From Symsagittifera roscoffensis (lineage: Eukaryota > Xenacoelomorpha > Acoela > Convolutidae): a stretch of 64,000 bases of DNA. The stretch spans positions 50,584,233 through 50,648,232 of the forward strand of contig NC_087067.1 of assembly GCF_963678635.1 (NCBI RefSeq). The letters are read 5' to 3'. Made by a program: the position numbers and the translations under genes. The notes under the pieces are model-generated. The model had not been told where the DNA came from and ran no database searches. It saw only the letters and a list, made by a program, of their open reading frames with translations. How positions within the stretch are numbered: the first letter of the stretch is position 1; every line of letters starts with the position of its first letter. Shown here piece after piece: positions 56,990 to 64,000 of the stretch.

Positions 56990-57390
56990 CCTCGAAATCA
57001 GACCAAAAATCAAAAATTTCAAACCGGTTTTTCTCGACACACACTTTGAAAAAGAAAAACACATGGCCTTAAAGTTATCTGAATTTCAAAAACAATTTAT
57101 GATTGAAAATTTAATGATAACCCAATTGGAGAAAACTGGATCATTAGGCAAAACTTTGATTCCGCGGAGAAATCTAAAAGTTGAACTCCACTTTCGAAAG
57201 TAGAAGTCGATCACGTTTTTTATGCAAATTCCACGTTCGTTTTTAGAGAGTGCAATTTACCTAATTTTCAGCAGATGAAATTAAATTGAACTCAAAAATT
57301 GCACATATTTTTTAGTGTACTCATAAATGCATTAATATGTATGAAAGTACATCTTCTGTAGTTATTAGAGCATTTAAAGATTTTTCTTGA
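56990..57390 (+). repeat. Foldback-family fragment followed by dispersed repeat copy 2
   Basis: 56,996-57,042 contains AAAATCAAAAATTTCAAACC and GGTTTTTCTCGACAC of the foldback arm. From 57,125 the sequence follows 52,570-52,840. The frame at 56,973-57,203 runs through these repeats and is not a gene. Confidence 0.5.
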
Positions 57391-60300
57391 AAAAAAATTC
57401 AGCAGCACCCATATGAGAGTATTCGCTATGTTCATCGACTCTTACTAATGTAGAACATCAGTGCTGGGTGTTGATGACTAGGCGATCTATTTTCACACCC
57501 ACTTATGACTAAACGGCTCATATCTGTTGCCATGGTAGCCCAGTTTGCAGGAACTATCCTTCCATCTCGGTGTGGCAAGATCAGTGTCAATTATGCCCCT
57601 TGTACATAGATCGCTCTAATCCCCTTTGGTTTCAACCTAGCTGTAGAAGGGAAGATTTAGCTAGTTAATATAAACAGACACACTTAAGGAACGCTTAATT
57701 GTTGTCTAAAGTAGTCACAACTGAGGAGTGTTTAAGACAGACATATCGGCTACTGGGATTTTAGGGATTAGCTGGAACATACCAGGCCATAAATAGATTT
57801 GACGCTGGCTGTTTCCAGCGCCGTCGCAGATTTGGGTCAAATGAAACCCTATAAAGTACAATTTTGGCACATTTAGAACAAGCCTGGAAGACAACAGATA
57901 TATTTAATCATTCAATCAGCTGGATTAACCGCTACCTGCCACAGCTTTTCCCAAAATACCCAGCCAGGGCTGGCTAAACAATCCGCCGGTTTTCCCAGGC
58001 GGTCTGATTTCAACTATTGCCATTCACTGATTTATGGGCCTATCTGTTTATTTACTAGAAAGTGCAATAATAAATAGTTTTTTGAGCACCGAACAAAGAA
58101 CGTGTTAGTTTGAAAGCTTGTTTGAGGCTCGCGGGCGATCACTTACCCTATGTATAAACAAATAACACATAACCTCTATTTACAATAAATGGCACTGTAT
58201 TATCATTATATTTAACAGGAATAACTTAGCCACCAAGTTGTCCAAAAAAGTGTCTTTTTTACGAGTCTGGAAGTACTTGCGGTTTACACACCACCACACT
58301 CTTGTTGTTTAACTTAATTTAACTAACACAGCAGTGAAAACTACAATGCAAACACTGCTATGTAGATAAAATTGCCAGGTCTGAAACCTACATGGATTTA
58401 AGGCTCTAGGCTAGCCAAATACTCTGATAGCCGAAAAAAACTTATGCCTGGATAGCCAAAACTTCAGCTTAAAATAGCATTAACAAAAAAAACATGTCAA
58501 ATACACGGCATTGGCAGGTAGCAAACGCTTGCCGCGCTTTGTTTAGATTCGCTTCATGTGGTGTAGTATCGGTGAACCAGCTTTCACTGATTTAAACTTT
58601 TCTGTTAACAGAGCACTCTGTTTTGGGTGCGTTGGGCATCTCAAAAACCTACTCTAGCGACTAACACCATCGCTCAAATCAAATAAGAGACTTACCAATT
58701 GCGCCCAAGTTCAAACTAGTCCGGCTCTACACCTATCTCGACCTGTTTACATTTCCTTAAAAGGAGGTGAGCCTGGGGCGGATTAAGCTACTGGGAACAA
58801 ACAGGAAACAGGGCAGACTGTTAGAGATTGGGACAGAGTTGGTATGTTTTTAATTAGCACGGTTGTTCTCTAAATAGACAACACCGTCTGATATAGACCT
58901 CAAGTTCCGCGAGTAGTGTTTATCATAAAGGAGAAGCATAATATTAAGTTGGCTTCAAACAGAAACAATTCAGTTTATTAAACACACTTCAAACTCGGGA
59001 TTAGTGTGTCCAACTTGTTTCAAAAGCAAATCCAAGTCCAATCCAAACTACCAGTTCAAATCAAACTTGAACTGCCTTAAAAGGAAACCGTATTTGGGTC
59101 AAAAAGAGGGAGACAAAACCCATGACTGCAAAACACTTCAAATTTCATGCTTATTTTTTTAATGATGATTCCTCTCATTTACACCAAACTCAGCCGACCG
59201 ATTTAAGAACATGAAATTCATCAAGTATACGCGGTTGAGCAGGCAAATTTTCGAAAACAGGCCAAAAACGGTGAGCTTTGGTGGAAGTGTTGACCAAAAA
59301 TTGCGTTTCTCAGCGTGCTCGTCCTTTCAAAATTATTATCAATTGGCTCCAAAATGAGCGCTTACAAAAAGAGAAGATTCTGTCGGTCAAAAATTGAATT
59401 TCCAGAAACAGTTCCAAAAAGGAGCCTTAGGGTGGTGAAACAGTCGAAGCTCTGAGAGGGGCATCCATCCACCCCTACCTTAACCCGATACTTCATTTAA
59501 TAGTTCATTTAAGATCAAAATTGTAAATATGTATTTGTCTTTCTACCGATGAATGGTTCTGGTACACACTTCAAACGTCGGACTAATATGCCCAACTTAG
59601 CAGTTGTCAGACAGTTCACTTATTTTGAGACAGTTCACTCACCAAGTCTACTAGAAGGGTGTCGGTAGTATCTCCAGGAGATGCAGACAATACCAGATTC
59701 AGCTTCTGCTCTGAAACAAAACAGCAACACACCTCTTTGCATTTTCAACATGAACAACTACTACATAAGAAACAAGAGAAGCTGGTTGGCGTGCCAGAGG
59801 CACAGAAAGCATCGACCACGATCACTTTACAAACATTAGTTCAAAAAAAAAGAAAAAATATATATAAATTTAGTTTTTATTTTGTTTTTCAAGGACCGAG
59901 TGGAAGAGATTTCTGTTATGACTTGAGCTTCATGAGCAAACAAAAAACCGCATAAACGTACAAATTAACATATAAATACAAAATAACTTTTCGTAATTAT
60001 TAAATTATCCCTCGAAACTTAGAGTAAAGCAAAGAAAATTAAAAAAGATATTTCTCATCAGCAAGAAAACTTGTAAATATCAACCGAATCTCGATTGAAC
60101 GGGTTGTAATGCGATGAATCAAATGAACTCAACTGAATACAGCTGCACAATGAATAACCAAATCAAAGCAAGCTAATAAACGGTTGTACGACCACAAAAG
60201 CTTTTGACAAAATAAATTATACTATTTTTTTTTCAATTATGACATATTTTTATATGAATAAAAAAACTTGAAACATTTTACTAATGGTTTTAATAACGTC

Positions 60301-60959
60301 TAATATAAACTTTTCATCGGTGAAAACAGCTTAATTTCTACATAAGTGAAGCGTAACTTTTCGCTCTGAAGTAAAACAAATTCATTTTTTTGACACCGTG
60401 AAAAAAAATTCAAAACCGTATCACAATTTGAAAATTTATGCCAAACGAACTCATCTGAGGTAAAAAAAATTTAAAAATAGCCAACAAACAGTTGGAAAAG
60501 CGTCCATCAGCTCAAGAAACCTGGAAAAAATTGATTTTTCGAATTACAAAGACAAAATTGAATATCATGAATGACTTTTTAAACACAGAGGCAAAGCTGA
60601 GCTTTGCACCACTTGCGATACAACGTAAATAGCAGTCCAAGCTAGTAGACAAAAGAAAAGCCACTAAGTCCAAAAACAAACCGAAAAAGAAACACAACTT
60701 GAAAAATTCGAAAAATTGTTTGGAATCATGTTCTATTTGCATGTCCAGAAACACAATCGACGGCAATTAATGATAAATAAAAAAAAACTATGAACAAGCG
60801 GCAACTGAGCCGATGAAACTTAAATAAGTTCCCGTAGAACCGGTAACATAATTTTGTCATGAAAAACTTCGAACTATAATTTCTATTCTAAGAATGTAAG
60901 CATTGTGTGCAATCCGGAATGAAGCATAAAACTTATGTTTTCTTTGTTTCTTTGAAATG
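57391..60959. other. Non-coding DNA, one possible exon at 59.7 kb
   Basis: At about 59,667-59,850 the plus strand is open and protein-like (SPGDADNTRFSFCSETKQQH onward, rich in Gln and Lys) after GTCGGTAG, but no donor was found. On the minus strand near 57,640 a good acceptor, CTTCCCTTCTACAG, leads to only 15 codons. Nothing firmer was seen. Confidence 0.3.
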
Positions 60960-61200
60960 ACCCCAAATTAGGCCACTAAGCCAATAAAATATAAATCGAA
61001 ATGATTTAAGCCCAAAAAAGTTTTTAAGCTAAACAAAACAAGCACAGCAAAGTGTACGAATGCTAGTAAAATTAAAAACTGCAGGAGTACTTCAAAACAC
61101 TGAAATCATCTAAATTGAAAATTACGTACAAATATAAGCAGATTAACTATAGGCCGACATTCTTTTGGAAACGAATATTTCAAGTTTGAAAAAAAGCTCG
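60960..61200 (+). repeat. Dispersed repeat, copy 2 (partner at 33.65 kb)
   Basis: Shares AATTAGG, ACTAAGC or ATTAAGC, TTTTTAAGC and GGCCGACA in the same order as 33,650-33,930. Old and diverged. Confidence 0.5.
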
Positions 61201-63177
61201 AATTCATTATGAACCAGGATACAAAAGATTCTGTTAATTAAATTGTTAAACAGAATATATTGCGGTTTGATAACGCTTGCTAATCGCAAGCTTAATTAAG
61301 CTTTTTGATAAATCTTAAACTAACTTTGAGAAAACTGCAATCTATAACTTTTTATGCCACCGAGAATTCGGAAAAAATACAATTTTGACGTAAGCGTTAA
61401 GATAAAGGTCTTTCACAATTTTCGGGCCATTAGAACTTTTCTTTATTTGAGAACAAAATATGCACTTCATTCAGCAATGGATTGAATTTGAAAAGAAATC
61501 ATAACTCAAACATTAATTTTTCTTGGCTTCATTAAGAACTGTACTCACTCTAAATTGGAAACATAGCCATCAGACGGTTTTAAAAAGAGTCAATGAACTC
61601 AACCACAAAAGGAAACCGCAAACAATTATCATTTTAATGGGCATTTTGCGAATTAAGAATTTCGTAAATACATCAGGCTAAAGCTTTTGTGAATTGCAAC
61701 AATCTTCAATGATTGACACTTTTTTGGATAAAATTAACTGAATTAGAGAAAACGGGATGAATGGGGAATTGTTTTTAATTCATTCTAAATTCTAAAAATA
61801 AAAGCCCATTTCTGAAACTAATTAATTTGGCAAAAAAAAATCCAAATATCGTTTTTTTAAGTTTTAAAAACTTTTGGACCAAATAAATCTGAGAACAATT
61901 TTTAACTTGACTTCAAGAAAATATACTTCAAATTTCATAGCTTTTATTAGTTTAAAATTACTGAAAGCAAATTCTTTTTTTTTGAAACTCGTCGGAGATC
62001 CACTTTGGAGCTTTATCAAAACTCTGGAGAAATACAGGCTGAGTTTCTATTATCGCCGAAGAAACCATCATAATTGGTTTATTCCTGTAGGCGAATGCAC
62101 GAATGTGTTATAATTCACAAAAACCCAGGTCAGAACTTGCTTGGGTTCTTAAATATAGCAATTTTTTGGACAGGCGATCTGAGGTAAAGGTCGTTCGGCT
62201 GTCAGTCCGATGTAGATGTAAAGGTCACTCTACAGCGCCCGCCCATTTTTAGTACCGACTCTGCTCGACCTCAATCCCGTGTTGTTTCTAGCGGTCAAAC
62301 AAGACGATCTCAATCGATAACCAATTACAAATATCACTGCGTCTGTATCCATTTCAGTTATCTCAATTGATCTCACAACCACACGACAAAAACAGCCAAC
62401 TTACATTTCTATAAAAACGATCACGTTTCAAAATACAACACCACATTTACCTCCTAACTAGGCCAAACAAACAACAACGTTTAACTTTGGAATCTGTTAA
62501 CAGATTAAAAACTTCCTTTACAGCAGAACTCAAATACATGCAAAATAAAGTTCAAAGTATGCCCTCCATATTCCACGCAAATACTCCTCAGCCAATTAAC
62601 CTATACCAAATCAAATGAAAGTAACCTATTCATATTTCATGAAATAAGTTCACCAGAATTTAAACAAAGGTGAAACTCTTTGACCTCTTCTACTGAGTTA
62701 CTTCATTATTTCCTGTAGAAATTGGATTAAGTTTTTTTTTTAAAATTCAATATTCACATACCCCCCCCCCCCAAAAAAAAAACTCAGTTATAAGGGATGC
62801 CCTGTCATGACTACATTAGGCCTTAACGTAAACTACTAAATGTGCATATATTTCGCAAAAGTTTCCCCACTTCCAATCTGGCTTCCAAGTTTAACTGATT
62901 TCAAAAACAGCATAACTTGCAAGCAAATCACGAAGGTAAATTAATGAAACTACTACACCTACGATATCAAACATTATCAGAAATATCAATCCGAAAGTAG
63001 CAAGCGACAACAAATATGATGACAGTTTTAATCTCAGCGTGGTTTCATTTCATCAGTAAACACTCTTATTCTAAACAGCGGTCGCTCAAAATCTGGTGCC
63101 TGGATAGAACAACTTCAGACAGCTAAGCTCCATAGTGTGTAACCGAAGTTGAAAAGAAACCATGCATTTTTAATGCC
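61201..63177. other. Non-coding DNA, no gene seen
   Basis: A run of 12 C lies at 62,761-62,772. Around 62,170-62,230 two AAAGGTC-type words lie about 50 bases apart (AGGTAAAGGTCG and GTAAAGGTCA), like nuclear-receptor half-sites, but without a linked gene this has little weight. Confidence 0.35.
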
Positions 63178-63318
63178 ATTTTTAATTTGATATTAAATTT
63201 TGTCTCAAACTCAAGAAATGTTTAAATGCCTTTTTAATTTGATATTCAAGTTTGTCTCAAACTCAAGACATGTTCAAATATCTTTTCAATTTAATATTCA
63301 AGACATATTTAAATATTC
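63178..63318 (+). repeat. Tandem repeat, ~53-bp unit, 2.6 copies
   Basis: Each unit starts TTTTTAATTTGATATT (third: TTTTCAATTTAATATT) and contains GTCTCAAACTCAAGA in the first two. Non-coding. Confidence 0.8.
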
Positions 63319-64000
63319 AGAGGATGTTCCTTAGCAGCAGGAAAATTGGCACTGATTCATAAAAACTTGAAAACAACACAAGTTGGTACTTATAAGTACA
63401 TATTATTTCTATAAATATGACAAAATCAAAACAATGGCAAGATGAGTGGAAAAATATGGCAAGACAAGTTTGAAAATATGGCAAGACAAGTTTGAAAAAA
63501 ATACGTGTCCAAGGATTGATTCTGATTTGTACAACTTGCTTGAACTTATGAAGTCCTATTTTATACCCTTGCGATGTTTAATTTACGTAACTTTCATAGA
63601 TTGGAAACGCGTGGTTAATCTCACAGAAACTTTAATTAGAATAGCTTTACTCGCGGAATCCAAAAAAAACTATTTTTACTTTCAAACAAGCAATTTTTGA
63701 TAATTTTGACAGTTAGTTCTTGATAAATCTCATCACTAATACTGAGAAAACTGGAAAACACGGTAAATTGATCCACTTGGTATTCTACAATACCCAATCT
63801 CAAAAGCAGGATAAATCAAAAACGAAGTAAATGTAGTAATATTAATAGCTAAAATCAAATAACTGCAATTATCAATATTTATCATTTAAAAATAGACATC
63901 AGTCGGTTGGAAAGACGTGAACGAACTCCAGTAACCCAAAAAAGGATCTTCACCAGAAAATTGTAGCTCCAGATAAAACAAAAATTAGTGTGGCACAGCA
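63319..64000. other. Non-coding DNA to window end
   Basis: AATATGGCAAGACAAGTTTG occurs twice in tandem at about 63,452-63,497. The frame at 63,446-63,700 partly overlaps it and is not supported as a gene. Confidence 0.4.

Noticed and set aside
56973-57203. 76-residue plus-strand frame
   Set aside because: It runs through fragments of two dispersed repeat families.

Overview
This window is animal nuclear DNA, AT-rich and sparsely genic. Three things point to an animal: a single-exon nanos homologue at 37.6-38.8 kb with the complete double CCHC zinc finger, canonical GT-AG splice signals, and a very large LTR retroelement. The nanos protein also carries an N-terminal motif like the CCR4-NOT-binding motif of vertebrate Nanos. 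I cannot fix the phylum. An invertebrate bilaterian, perhaps a chordate relative, is a guess.

Layout. 1-3.6 kb: repeats only, including an element with inverted ends and internal tandem repeats, a foldback sequence, and a short GC-rich stretch that may hold an exon. 3,622-22,502: one LTR element of about 18.9 kb with Ty3/gypsy-type gag and pol. Its two 410-bp LTRs differ at one base in my line-by-line reading. It has TG...CA ends and a 4-bp target duplication. 22.5-29.4 kb: repeats, including a 513-bp tandem duplication. 29.4-31.5 kb: a two-exon minus-strand gene for a disordered Lys/Arg/Ser-rich protein. 31.5-37.5 kb: repeats and a possible small exon. 37.6-38.8 kb: nanos. 38.8-64 kb: mostly non-coding, with several candidate small exons (43.7, 45.4, 47.9 and 54.97 kb), copies of at least three old dispersed repeat families, and a strong hairpin at 48.5 kb.

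The most unusual object is the LTR element. Besides gag and pol it has a 1.2-kb leader with internal repeats, a basic reading frame overlapping the start of gag, two short hydrophobic frames, a long Pro/Ser/Thr-rich frame without any methionine, an envelope-like region, a 602-residue frame of unknown function, a 76-bp intron-like segment directly after that frame, and an antisense frame near the 3' LTR. It is a young fossil: most of it looks whole, with about three interruptions in the pol and env regions. Its plus strand is strongly A-rich and G-poor.

How the parts may work together (inference): gag and pol overlap in different frames, as in many gypsy elements. The downstream frames lie far from the RNA 5' end, and one has no start codon, so they would need spliced RNAs. 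The intron-like segment at the 3' end fits an element that uses the host splicing machinery. The host genes nearby do not appear to be connected with it.
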